Source of the DNA: Chitinophaga pinensis
Lineage (GTDB): Bacteria > Bacteroidota > Bacteroidia > Chitinophagales > Chitinophagaceae
Length of the DNA stretch: 51,167 bases
Direction of reading: 5' to 3'
Assembly (NCBI RefSeq): GCF_007896845.1
Contig: NZ_VOHS01000044.1
Coordinates: forward strand, 1-51,167
Shown here: piece by piece, positions 27,290-35,545 of the stretch
How positions within the stretch are numbered: the first letter of the stretch is position 1
How the letters are laid out: every line of letters starts with the position of its first letter
The notes under the pieces: model-generated
Told to the model about the DNA's origin: nothing
Database searches by the model: none
The model's input: the letters and a program-made list of their open reading frames with translations, nothing else
Translations under genes and position numbers: made by a program

Positions 27290-27940
27290 ATGAAGAAAAC
27301 ATCAGGCTTCAGTCCTGAGCAACAACTTACCTCGCTGGACGCAAGACTCTTGTTGTCATTACAGCGGCTGAGTGATATGCTCAAAGCCATGCAGTGGGAG
27401 CAGGCGAGAATACTGGGTATAACACCCTTACAATTACAGATATTATTATTCACAGGTCATCACACAGCCGAAGTGAACAAGGTCGCTTATATCGCTACCG
27501 AGTTACAACTAAGCCGTCCTACCGTCAGTGATGCAGCTGCAGCACTTGTCAGCAAAGGATTTCTGCGGATGGAAGAAGATATGCGTGACAGACGTAGTTA
27601 TTCATTCCTGCTCACGGATACAGGCAGAGAAGTGTTGACACAGGCAGAACAATATATCGCCGAACTGGATACTATATTGCAAAAGAGACCTTTACAGGAG
27701 AAAAGCAGTTTATACCAGTCCGTTTACACAATCATTGCCGGTCTCTATGATAAAGAGAAAGGGGGAATGCAACGCATGTGTTATAGTTGCGCACATTACG
27801 AAGGCAACAAAAAAAGGCAGCATTACTGCCGCCTCTTTAAGAAAAAGTTGTTATCTGCAGAATTGCAGATCGATTGTATAGATCACTCCAGTTTATCAGG
27901 ACCAGCCAGAGTCATATCATCATCCGATAATAACGGATAA
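27290..27940 (+). CDS. MarR family regulator with cysteine-rich C-terminal tail
   Basis: 216 residues from the ATG at 27290 (MKKTSGFSPEQQL). The frame is open for 67 more codons upstream but that part reads as non-coding. The winged helix-turn-helix is at about 55-115 (TPLQLQILLFTG, VAYIATELQLSRPTVSDAAAALVSKGFLRME, RSYSFLLTDTGREVL). After the usual dimer helix comes a tail (about 165-205) with CYSCAHYEG, HYCRLFKKK and IDCIDH: four or five Cys plus His, which could form a metal or Fe-S site. It is convergent with the MocR gene; the stop codons abut. Confidence 0.82.
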   Translation: MKKTSGFSPEQQLTSLDARLLLSLQRLSDMLKAMQWEQARILGITPLQLQILLFTGHHTAEVNKVAYIATELQLSRPTVSDAAAALVSKGFLRMEEDMRDRRSYSFLLTDTGREVLTQAEQYIAELDTILQKRPLQEKSSLYQSVYTIIAGLYDKEKGGMQRMCYSCAHYEGNKKRQHYCRLFKKKLLSAELQIDCIDHSSLSGPARVISSSDNNG

Positions 27941-29398
27941 CTATAATTGCTGGATCACCTTTGCCAGTTTCCCCAATCCTTTAATAATACCTGTTTCATT
28001 CATTGACGCATAACCAAGCCGTAAGCCCGTAGCATGACTGTACTTAGGATTATAATAACTCAGCGGATTTACCAGATTCACACCAGCTGACTGCATCTTT
28101 TGTAATAACTGTTCAGATTCCACCTGTTTATACAACTGTAACCATATGGCCAGTCCTCCTTGTGGACGTGTATAATGCGCCTGTCCCGCAAAGACGGAAT
28201 GTATAATGTTATGGGTCAGGTCCAGTCTTTTCATATATACGTAACGGGTATTATGAATGTGTTTCCTGATATCTCCGGCCACCATCAGATTGGCAATGGC
28301 CTGTTGTAAGATAGGATCGCCTTCTCTGTTGACAATACTACGATACGCAGCCAGCGACCTGATAAAGTCCGCAGGTCCACATACAAAGCTGATAGGGAGT
28401 GTATGCATCACCGATCCTATGTAGATCACATTGTTTGCATGTGGCATTCCCGCCAATGGTATGTAGTGTGTATGGAAATGATACTCATGATCATAATCAT
28501 CTTCTATGATCATAAAGTTATATTGCTCACTCAACGCCAGCAGTTGCTGCCGCTTCTCAACAGATAAGGTAGTCGTGGTAGGATACTGATGATGTGGCGT
28601 AATATATAATGCCTTCAGAGGTGTTTGCTGACAACGCAATTCCAGCTCGTCCAGATTGATACCTTGTTCATCAGAATGGACATAGTGTAACTGGGCACCT
28701 GCCATGGCAAATGCCTGCCATGCCGGCTGATATCCGGGATGCTCAACAGCTACATGATCACCGGGAGATAAAAGAGTCTGGGCCGTCAGGTATAATGCCA
28801 TCTGCCCGCCCTGCGTAATACATATATTCTCTGTCGTTACTGCCAGTCCGCGGTCATTATTTAACATCGTGTTGATCTCCTGCAACAGATACTCATTCCC
28901 GCGCTCACTATTGTTATTATATATAGTACGCTGGTCATCCTGCTGCACAAGCCTTCTGCATTCCCTTGTGATTTCTGCAACAGGGATCAGCTTGAGGTCT
29001 GGCAGACCATCATCAAATATTATATCGTAATTACCACTCGGATTGGATGGGGGGAGAGAGATATTCACATGACGGAAAGGGATCTGGAGGGGCTGTTTCG
29101 GAGGCGTTTCCTGTCCCGGTGGCCCCGTATGCCCTGAAGGCATGCTATCACTGACCCGGGTGCCACTCTTATAATGAGAAGTGAGCCATCCCGCGGCTAT
29201 AAGCTGGTCATACACAAGCATGACCGTATTCCTGTTAACTTTAAGTTGCTGAGCCAGCACCCTGGAACCTGGCAATAAGGCTCCCGGGAGAAGCCTGCCT
29301 CTCACGATTTCATTAATTATATATGCTTTGATCTGCTGGTATATCGGCTCATTCTTGTTGAACGACAACTGGATCTGCACATGCCTGTAACTCTTCAT
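27941..29398 (-). CDS. MocR/PdxR-type regulator (GntR HTH plus aminotransferase fold) lacking the PLP lysine
   Basis: 485 residues from the ATG at 29398 (another in-frame ATG is at 29407). GntR winged helix at about 10-75 (EPIYQQIKAYIINEIVRGRLLPGALLPGSRVLAQQLKVNRNTVMLVYDQL). Class I aminotransferase-like domain at about 115-485 (ITQGGQMALYLTAQTLLSPGDHVAVEHPGY, FMIIEDDYDHEYHF). At the place where the family has SFSKTLxPxLRxGY the sequence reads GSVMHTLPISFVCG: the Schiff-base Lys is His and the following Arg is Val. It may bind PLP non-covalently, bind something else, or have lost effector control. Regulated target unknown. Confidence 0.9.
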   Translation of the reverse strand: MKSYRHVQIQLSFNKNEPIYQQIKAYIINEIVRGRLLPGALLPGSRVLAQQLKVNRNTVMLVYDQLIAAGWLTSHYKSGTRVSDSMPSGHTGPPGQETPPKQPLQIPFRHVNISLPPSNPSGNYDIIFDDGLPDLKLIPVAEITRECRRLVQQDDQRTIYNNNSERGNEYLLQEINTMLNNDRGLAVTTENICITQGGQMALYLTAQTLLSPGDHVAVEHPGYQPAWQAFAMAGAQLHYVHSDEQGINLDELELRCQQTPLKALYITPHHQYPTTTTLSVEKRQQLLALSEQYNFMIIEDDYDHEYHFHTHYIPLAGMPHANNVIYIGSVMHTLPISFVCGPADFIRSLAAYRSIVNREGDPILQQAIANLMVAGDIRKHIHNTRYVYMKRLDLTHNIIHSVFAGQAHYTRPQGGLAIWLQLYKQVESEQLLQKMQSAGVNLVNPLSYYNPKYSHATGLRLGYASMNETGIIKGLGKLAKVIQQL

Positions 29399-29421
29399 AG
29401 CTGGCAATAAGGTGTCTTTGA

Positions 29422-29442
29422 TATACGGACGTCAGACGTATA
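29422..29442. promoter_or_regulatory. Interrupted palindrome upstream of MocR
   Basis: TATACG, nine bases, CGTATA, lying 24 bases upstream of the MocR start; ACG recurs through the centre. A plausible autoregulatory site, by position only. Confidence 0.35.
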
Positions 29443-29543
29443 CGGTTGTTAATTTTTGTTAATGATGAAAATATTTATAAATATGAGGTCGCTATTTTCC
29501 ATCCGTATTTTTAAAGGCTTCGAAAAATCTCTATTTTTACAGA

Positions 29544-29813
29544 ATGGACGCAGTAACGATAGAGAAAGCAGCAAACGCAATAGCTGATAAGCACCGGTTA
29601 TCCATTATACTGGCTGCCTCCCGGCAATCCGCTATCCAATGCTGCGAAATCACCGAACTTACAGGTTTGTCTCAACCCACTGTGTCCCATCACATTAAGA
29701 TCCTGGTAGACAGTGGGATACTCATTTATGACAAAACCGGACGCAATGTTCAGTTAACCATTAACAAAGAGATGATGAAACACCTCTCTTCCTTCTTCGG
29801 ACAGTTAAGCTGA
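29544..29813 (+). CDS. ArsR-type helix-turn-helix regulator
   Basis: 89 residues, a compact winged helix with LSIILAASRQSAIQCCEITELTGLSQPTVSHHIKILVDSGILIY and a short C-terminal helix. The recognition helix is SQPTVSHHIKIL. The Cys pair in QCCE lies in the helix where ArsR proteins can bind metal or sense thiol-reactive compounds, but a full metal site is not evident. It precedes the TetR gene and efflux operon on the same strand. An 18-bp palindrome between it and tetR is a candidate binding site. Confidence 0.88.
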   Translation: MDAVTIEKAANAIADKHRLSIILAASRQSAIQCCEITELTGLSQPTVSHHIKILVDSGILIYDKTGRNVQLTINKEMMKHLSSFFGQLS

Positions 29814-29829
29814 TCATTTTTTAAAACAT

Positions 29830-29860
29830 TTTGCAGATTCAAATCTGCATATTACCTTTG
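29830..29860 (+). promoter_or_regulatory. Bacteroidota-type promoter of tetR with embedded palindrome
   Basis: TTTG at 29830-29833, 19 bases, then TACCTTTG at 29853-29860. This matches the Bacteroidota consensus TTTG-N19-TANNTTTG exactly. The spacer is almost filled by a perfect palindrome TGCAGATT-CA-AATCTGCA (29832-29849). A repressor there would cover both elements; the ArsR protein encoded just upstream is the natural candidate. Confidence 0.75.
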
Positions 29861-29861
29861 A

Positions 29862-29877
29862 TTAACCAAATGGTTAA
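29862..29877. promoter_or_regulatory. TetR operator, copy 1
   Basis: TTAACCAAATGGTTAA, a 16-bp palindrome with one central mismatch, two bases after the -7 element and 15 bases before tetR. The same palindrome recurs upstream of the TolC gene at 30524-30539. Confidence 0.85.
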
Positions 29878-29891
29878 ATCGGATAGTTTAA

Positions 29892-30500
29892 ATGGCACAG
29901 GAAAAAAACACAGAGGAACAGATCATAGAAGCGGCCAGAAAGATTTTTGTAAAACGGGGGCTCGACGGCGCACGTATGCAGGATATCGCAGATGAAGCCG
30001 GTATTAACAAAGCCATGCTACATTATTATTACCGTAGCAAAGACAAACTGTTTGAGATCGTTTTTAATGAAGCATTCTCCAAAGTAGTGACCCCGCTGGG
30101 ACATATCCTCGAAGGGACAAGACCAATAGAAGAGAAGATCAAAGAAGTGATCGATCATTATATTACCGGCATCTCACAAGTGCCTTATCTGCCAATATTT
30201 ATATTAAGCGAGGTGAATCAACGTCCGGAGATCATGATCAAAAGACTAAATGCTCAACCATCCTTTGGTAGTATCATGAATTTCATGAAAGAGGTGATCG
30301 AAGCCGGTAAAAATGGTAAAATAAGGGAAGTAAGCCCCATTCAGCTCTTCCTGAATATCGTTTCACTGTGTATATTCCCCTTCGTGGCCCGGCCACTCGT
30401 ACAGGGAATCTTTCAACAGGATAACGTACAGTTTGATCTGCTCATAGAAGAACGGAAAAAGATGGCGGCAGATGTAATACTCGCCTGGTTAAAGCCTTAA
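29892..30500 (+). CDS. TetR/AcrR family transcriptional regulator
   Basis: 202 residues. The N-terminal TetR helix-turn-helix (about 5-55) reads EEQIIEAARKIFVKRGLDGARMQDIADEAGINKAMLHYYYRSKDKLFEIVF. The rest is the helical ligand-binding and dimer domain. It is followed by the efflux genes on the same strand. Two matching palindromes, one in its own promoter and one before the TolC gene, indicate that it represses itself and the pump, released by a pump substrate. This is the same arrangement as CecR (YbiH) with ybhGFSR in enterobacteria. Confidence 0.95.
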   Translation: MAQEKNTEEQIIEAARKIFVKRGLDGARMQDIADEAGINKAMLHYYYRSKDKLFEIVFNEAFSKVVTPLGHILEGTRPIEEKIKEVIDHYITGISQVPYLPIFILSEVNQRPEIMIKRLNAQPSFGSIMNFMKEVIEAGKNGKIREVSPIQLFLNIVSLCIFPFVARPLVQGIFQQDNVQFDLLIEERKKMAADVILAWLKP

Positions 30501-30513
30501 AAGGCTTTTTTTT
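30491..30513 (+). terminator. Terminator overlapping the tetR stop
   Basis: AAGCC-TTAAAA-GGCTT followed by TTTTTTT. The stem includes the tetR stop codon. It would separate the tetR transcript from the efflux operon, which then needs its own promoter with operator copy 2. Confidence 0.7.
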
Positions 30514-30523
30514 GGAATATAAA

Positions 30524-30539
30524 TTAACCAATTGGTTAA
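30524..30539. promoter_or_regulatory. TetR operator, copy 2
   Basis: TTAACCAATTGGTTAA, a perfect 16-bp palindrome 16 bases before the TolC gene, nearly identical to the copy before tetR. A TTTG lies at 30511-30514, but no clear -7 element is placed after it. Confidence 0.88.
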
Positions 30540-30554
30540 AATAAACAGTTAGTA

Positions 30555-31796
30555 ATGATGAAGTATCTCGTATGGGCCATACTATTAAGCAGTATACCTG
30601 CCATGGCGCAAACTTCCCTGACGCTGGAAGACTGTTATCAGCTGGCGCAAAAGAATTACCCGCTCGTCCGTCAGCGGGAACTGATCAGCAAGGCCGGTGC
30701 TTATAACGTAGCCAATGCCGCAAAGGGTTATCTGCCCCAATTGAATTTCTCCGGACAAGCCACCTATCAGACACAGGTGGTGGCCATCCCTATTCCCGGC
30801 GCCCCGGAGATCAGTAAAGACCAGTATAAGGTGCAGGCAGAAGTAACACAAACCCTTTTTGACGGGGGCAACATTCACTACCAGCAGGAACTCAGTAAAG
30901 CAAATACTGCTGTACAGCAACAACAACTGGAAGTCAACCTCTTTAATATAAGGGAAAGGGTGAGCCAGCTTTTCTTTGGTATCCTGCTGATAGACGAACA
31001 GTTGCAGCAAAACCAGCTGAGAAAGGAGGATATCCAGAGCGGCGCCCATAAAACCGAGGGAGCTGTTAATAATGGAACCGCCTTACGTAGCAGTCTCGAC
31101 GAACTGAAAGCGGAAATCCTTAACACAGACCAGTCCACTACGCAATTAAAAACAAACAGACTGGCCTATCTGCAGATGCTGGGACTGTTTATCAACCAGA
31201 CACTGGATAATCAGGTACAATTGATACGTCCGGCACAGGTACCATTATCTCCTGAAATACGTCGCCCGGAATTATTACTATATGACTATCAGCAAAAAAG
31301 CCTGACTATTCAGGAAAAACAGCTGAAAGTAAGTTATCTGCCGAAAGTCAATGCATTCGTACAGGGAAACTATGGCCGGCCTACATTGAATATCGTCAGC
31401 AATGATTTCGGCTTCTATGGTATCGGAGGTGTTCGATTCAGCTGGGCCCTCGGCAGCCTGTATACAAATAAAAACAGCAAACAACTGCTGCACATCAACC
31501 GGCAGGATCTGGACGTACAGAAAGAGACCTTTCTCTTTAATACAAAACAGACGATGATCGGTCAGCAGATGGAAGTCGCCCAATACACCGATCTTATACA
31601 GAAAGATCAGGAAATTATTGATCTGCGCACTTCCGTAAAAAAGGCGGCGGTCGCACAACTGGAAAACGGCGTCATCACCTCCCACGACTATATCAGTCAG
31701 GTGAATGCAGAAAATCAGGCCAGACTATCACTCGTACTGCACGAAATACAATTGCTGCAGGCACAGTACAATCATAAAAACACATCAGGTAACTAA
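30555..31796 (+). CDS. TolC family outer-membrane efflux protein
   Basis: 413 residues with a signal peptide (MKYLVWAILLSSIPAMAQ). The two-fold repeat of long coiled helices and short strands is typical of TolC/OEP: LTLEDCYQLAQKNYPLVRQRELI at the start, AEVTQTLFDGGNIHYQQEL as the first strand region, and FSWALGSLYTNKNSKQLLHINRQDLDVQKE in the second half. TolC trimers form the outer-membrane exit duct. It is the first gene of a six-gene operon with adaptor, ATPases and permeases, so it is the duct of that ABC pump. Confidence 0.93.
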   Translation: MMKYLVWAILLSSIPAMAQTSLTLEDCYQLAQKNYPLVRQRELISKAGAYNVANAAKGYLPQLNFSGQATYQTQVVAIPIPGAPEISKDQYKVQAEVTQTLFDGGNIHYQQELSKANTAVQQQQLEVNLFNIRERVSQLFFGILLIDEQLQQNQLRKEDIQSGAHKTEGAVNNGTALRSSLDELKAEILNTDQSTTQLKTNRLAYLQMLGLFINQTLDNQVQLIRPAQVPLSPEIRRPELLLYDYQQKSLTIQEKQLKVSYLPKVNAFVQGNYGRPTLNIVSNDFGFYGIGGVRFSWALGSLYTNKNSKQLLHINRQDLDVQKETFLFNTKQTMIGQQMEVAQYTDLIQKDQEIIDLRTSVKKAAVAQLENGVITSHDYISQVNAENQARLSLVLHEIQLLQAQYNHKNTSGN

Positions 31797-31814
31797 TAAA
31801 TCGTCATTTGAGAT

Positions 31815-32747
31815 ATGAAATACTTAGCCATCCCCGTAATATTATTTTGCCTGGCAGCTTGTTCCGGCCGGGAAATAGAAGCTGATGCACAGGGTAATTT
31901 TGAAGCGGATGAAGTGATCGTTTCTGCACAACAGAACGGACAATTGTTGTCTTTTACTGCGAAAGAAGGAGATACACTTGCAAAAGGTGCTATCGTCGGA
32001 CAAATAGACGTCAACGGACTCACACTACAGAAAGAGCAGACAGAAGCGACTATCAGTGCATTGAAAGAAAAGACCACCGATCCCCAGCCACAGGTCATGC
32101 TTGTACGTAAACAACTCGCTATACAGGAAGCACAGCTGAAACAGTTACTGCATGAACAGAAACGTACCGAAAATCTGGTTAAAGAAGATGCAGCTACACC
32201 GAAACAGCTCGATGACATGAATGCCTCCATTGATCAGATGCAGAAACAGATATTGGCTACCCGTCAGCAACTCACCGTCAGCGAAACCAACGTCGCTAAC
32301 CAGAACAGAAGCGTGTTAAGTGAAAGAGGTCCGCTGCAAAAATCACTGGCCAGATATGATGATGAAATCGGTAAAGGCGTAGTGGTCAATCCTGTAAAAG
32401 GGACTGTACTCGCCCGCTATGCACTGGAGGGAGAAATGGCCGTAATAGGAAAGGCATTATATAAGATAGCCAATACAGATACACTGTTGCTGAAAGCCTA
32501 TATCACAGGTACACAACTACCGGAGATCAAGCTGGGGCAACAAGTGAAAGTATTGATCGATGCCGGCAAAAAAGAATATAAGTCTTATCCGGGTGTCATC
32601 TCATATATCTCAGGTAAATCAGAATTTACGCCTAAAACCATCCAGACAAAAGAGGAACGCGCCAACCTCGTTTATGCGATCAAGGTGCGTGTCCCTAATG
32701 ACGGATATCTGAAAATAGGCATGTTTGCGCTCACTCAATTCCATTGA
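31815..32747 (+). CDS. HlyD family periplasmic adaptor (YbhG-like), lipoprotein
   Basis: 310 residues. The lipobox FCLAACSGRE puts the Cys at about residue 15. A biotinyl-lipoyl-like strand pair begins VIVSAQQNGQLLSFTAKEGDTLAKGAIVGQID, followed by a long coiled-coil hairpin (about 70-185) and then the second lipoyl half (VVNPVKGTVLARYALEGEMAVIG) and a beta-barrel. It bridges the inner-membrane ABC transporter and TolC. The gene follows TolC by 18 bases. The ATPase gene starts three bases after its stop. Confidence 0.93.
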   Translation: MKYLAIPVILFCLAACSGREIEADAQGNFEADEVIVSAQQNGQLLSFTAKEGDTLAKGAIVGQIDVNGLTLQKEQTEATISALKEKTTDPQPQVMLVRKQLAIQEAQLKQLLHEQKRTENLVKEDAATPKQLDDMNASIDQMQKQILATRQQLTVSETNVANQNRSVLSERGPLQKSLARYDDEIGKGVVVNPVKGTVLARYALEGEMAVIGKALYKIANTDTLLLKAYITGTQLPEIKLGQQVKVLIDAGKKEYKSYPGVISYISGKSEFTPKTIQTKEERANLVYAIKVRVPNDGYLKIGMFALTQFH

Positions 32748-32749
32748 TC

Positions 32750-33673
32750 ATGGATACAGTCGTACTGGAAAACATCAGCAAATCATACATAAAAAATGCG
32801 CCCCCTGCATTGGAAAATGTGTCCTTCTCGGTAAAGAAAGGAGAGCTTTTCGGATTGATAGGGCCGGATGGAGCCGGTAAATCCACCATCTTCCGTATAC
32901 TGACCACTTTACTATTGTCAGATGCAGGTAAGGCAACTGTAGCCGGATATGATGTCGTAAAAGACTTCCATCAGATCCGTAGTTGCGTAGGGTATATGCC
33001 CGGTAAGTTTTCACTTTATCAGGACCTTACTGTTGAAGAGAATCTGAACTTCTTTGCTACCCTGTTTGGTACTACCATCTCTGAGAATTATGCTCTGATC
33101 AAAGATATCTACGAACAGAGCGCACCCTTTAAAAACAGGCGTGCCGGTAAGCTCTCAGGAGGGATGAAACAGAAATTGGCACTTTCCTGTGCACTGGTGC
33201 ATCGCCCGGAAGTACTTTTTCTTGATGAGCCTACCACAGGTGTGGATGCCGTCTCCCGTCAGGAATTCTGGGATATGCTGAAACGCCTCAAAAATGAAGG
33301 AATCACCATCGTGGTCTCTACACCATATATGGATGAAGCCAGCCTTTGTGAAAGAATCGCATTGATCCAGACAGGACATATCCTTTCCATCGATACACCA
33401 GATAATATAGTGGCTGCTTATCCCGGTAAACTATATGCGTTAAGAGCACCGAAAGTGCATCTGCTGCTGCCTGATACGCGAAGGTATGCAGGTATCAGAC
33501 AATGTTATGCCGCTGGTGAAAAATTGCACATTGCTTTTAAAGAAGACGGTAAGGATCATCCGGCAGCACTGCTGACCTACCTCAAAAGTAAAGGTCATCA
33601 GACAGTAGCCATAGAAGAGATAAGACCGGATATCGAGGATTGTTTTATAGAAAAATTAAGTAACCCGCAATAG
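32750..33673 (+). CDS. ABC transporter ATPase (first half of a YbhF-like pair)
   Basis: 307 residues from the ATG at 32750. Walker A GPDGAGKST (about 36-44), signature LSGGMKQKLAL (about 136), Walker B VLFLDEPTTGVD (about 158-169). A C-terminal extension (about 225-307) ends PDIEDCFIEKL. It drives drug-type ABC-2 export. Enterobacterial YbhF is one polypeptide with two such domains; here the halves are separate genes. It has complete catalytic motifs, unlike its partner. Confidence 0.94.
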   Translation: MDTVVLENISKSYIKNAPPALENVSFSVKKGELFGLIGPDGAGKSTIFRILTTLLLSDAGKATVAGYDVVKDFHQIRSCVGYMPGKFSLYQDLTVEENLNFFATLFGTTISENYALIKDIYEQSAPFKNRRAGKLSGGMKQKLALSCALVHRPEVLFLDEPTTGVDAVSRQEFWDMLKRLKNEGITIVVSTPYMDEASLCERIALIQTGHILSIDTPDNIVAAYPGKLYALRAPKVHLLLPDTRRYAGIRQCYAAGEKLHIAFKEDGKDHPAALLTYLKSKGHQTVAIEEIRPDIEDCFIEKLSNPQ

Positions 33674-33680
33674 TGTGGAT

Positions 33681-34424
33681 ATGAACAACAAGGCAATCAC
33701 CTGTAAAGATCTTACCAAACGTTTCGGAGATTTCTTTGCAGTTAATCATATTTCTTTTGAAGTAGAACAGGGCGAGATCTTCGGCTTTCTGGGAGCCAAT
33801 GGCGCCGGTAAGACCACGGCTATGCGTATGCTCTGCGGCTTGTCTTATCCGAGTTCGGGAGAAGCGACAGTAGCAGGTTTTAATGTGTTTAAACAACAGG
33901 AGGAGATCAAAAAGAATATCGGCTATATGAGTCAGAAATTCTCACTGTATGAGAGTCTGACCGTAAGAGAGAATATCCGTTTCTATGGTGGTGTATACGG
34001 GCTGTCAGACAAACAGCTAAAAGAGAAAGGAGATGAGCTGATTGAAAAGTTAGGCATGCAGCAGGAAGCGAAAATGATGGTAGGAAGTCTGCCGTTGGGT
34101 TGGAAGCAGAAGCTTGCTTTCTCAGTCGCTATTATCCATCAGCCCCGCATTGTTTTTCTGGATGAGCCAACCGGTGGGGTAGATCCTGTTACAAGAAGAC
34201 AGTTCTGGGACCTGATCTATGATGCAGCAGAACAGGGTATCACGGTATTTGTCACCACCCACTATATGGATGAAGCCGAATACTGTAACCGGATCTCCAT
34301 CATGGTTGATGGACGGATAGATGCACTGGATACACCAGCCAATCTGCGGCAACAGTTTGGAGCTACCTCCATGAATGAAGTATTTTATGCACTGGCCAGA
34401 AGCGCAAAACGCTCGGCCGACTAA
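33681..34424 (+). CDS. ABC transporter ATPase (second half of a YbhF-like pair), altered signature
   Basis: 247 residues from the ATG at 33681; the frame opens at a GTG six bases earlier. Walker A GANGAGKTT (about 38-46) and Walker B IVFLDEPTGGVDP are intact. The signature motif, however, reads SLPLGWKQKLAFS rather than LSGGQ. That substitution is seen in the second domain of YbhF/RbbA-type proteins and implies that one of the two composite ATP sites is non-canonical. It forms a heterodimer with the preceding ATPase (inference). Confidence 0.93.
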   Translation: MNNKAITCKDLTKRFGDFFAVNHISFEVEQGEIFGFLGANGAGKTTAMRMLCGLSYPSSGEATVAGFNVFKQQEEIKKNIGYMSQKFSLYESLTVRENIRFYGGVYGLSDKQLKEKGDELIEKLGMQQEAKMMVGSLPLGWKQKLAFSVAIIHQPRIVFLDEPTGGVDPVTRRQFWDLIYDAAEQGITVFVTTHYMDEAEYCNRISIMVDGRIDALDTPANLRQQFGATSMNEVFYALARSAKRSAD

Positions 34425-34438
34425 AATTTATTATACAC

Positions 34439-35545
34439 ATGAAACAATTCATGGTATTTGTCAGAAAGGAATTTTATCACGTCTTCCGGGACAGACGCAC
34501 CCTGTTGATACTCTTCGGTCTTCCGATTATGCAGATCCTGCTGTTCGGTTACGCACTGACCACCGAGATAAAAAATGCGGAAATCATTGTCGTAGACCAC
34601 GCGGGGGATGCTGCTTCACAACAGCTGACCACCATGATCACTGCCAGTAAATATTTTGATATCAACAGCAGTACTGCATCAGATCAAGATATTTATAAGG
34701 CATTTAAACAGGGAAAAGTAAAGTGTGCGGTTGTATTCCCGACAGGTTTTGGCAACGATCTGCTGAATGGACAGGTCGCACAATTACAGGTCATTGCAGA
34801 TGCATCAGATCCCAACACCGCGAAAACACTGACCAATTATATTACGGCTATAGTAGCAGATTATCAGCAACAGGTAAATCCAACGGCTAACATTCCGATG
34901 CGGATAGAGCCCGTTACCCGCATGCTCTATAATCCTGAACTGAACGGTTCCATGAACTTTGTACCCGGCGTAATGGCCCTTGTATTGATGATCATCTGTA
35001 CAACACTGACATCTGTGTCTATTGTAAGAGAGAAGGAAATGGGCACCATGGAAATATTATTGGTATCCCCTTTTAAACCGGTGTATGTGGTGCTGGCGAA
35101 AGCGGTACCTTATCTGGCACTGGCCATGGTAGATTTTGTCATCATACTGATACTGAGTGTACTGGCACTGGAAATGCCGGTAAGAGGAAACCTCGTTTTG
35201 CTGTTCTTCGAAAGTACACTGTTTATTATCAGTTGTCTTTCACTCGGCTTACTCATATCCAGTGTGACCCGCTCACAGCAGACGGCCATGATGGTATCGA
35301 TGATGGGCATGATGCTCCCGACGATCCTTTTTACAGGTTTCATCTTTCCTTTGGAGAATATGCCTTTGCCTCTTCAGCTGATTTCAAATCTGTTGCCATC
35401 CCGCTGGTTTTATGTCATCGTAAAAGCAGTGATGTTAAAAGGACTGGGTATCGGCGTCGTCTGGAAAGAAACGCTGGTACTGGCCGGGATGACCCTCGTA
35501 TTACTAACGATCAGTATTAAAAGCTTTAAAACACGGCTGTCATGA
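34439..35545 (+). CDS. ABC-2 type transport permease (YbhS/YbhR-like)
   Basis: 368 residues. One N-terminal membrane helix (about 22-43), a large extracytoplasmic domain (about 45-170), then five helices (about 178-360). The cytoplasmic EKEMGTMEILLVSPFKP loop after the second helix contacts the ATPase. It pairs with the following permease, whose start overlaps its stop (ATGA), so the two are translationally coupled and should form a heterodimer. Confidence 0.94.
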   Translation: MKQFMVFVRKEFYHVFRDRRTLLILFGLPIMQILLFGYALTTEIKNAEIIVVDHAGDAASQQLTTMITASKYFDINSSTASDQDIYKAFKQGKVKCAVVFPTGFGNDLLNGQVAQLQVIADASDPNTAKTLTNYITAIVADYQQQVNPTANIPMRIEPVTRMLYNPELNGSMNFVPGVMALVLMIICTTLTSVSIVREKEMGTMEILLVSPFKPVYVVLAKAVPYLALAMVDFVIILILSVLALEMPVRGNLVLLFFESTLFIISCLSLGLLISSVTRSQQTAMMVSMMGMMLPTILFTGFIFPLENMPLPLQLISNLLPSRWFYVIVKAVMLKGLGIGVVWKETLVLAGMTLVLLTISIKSFKTRLS

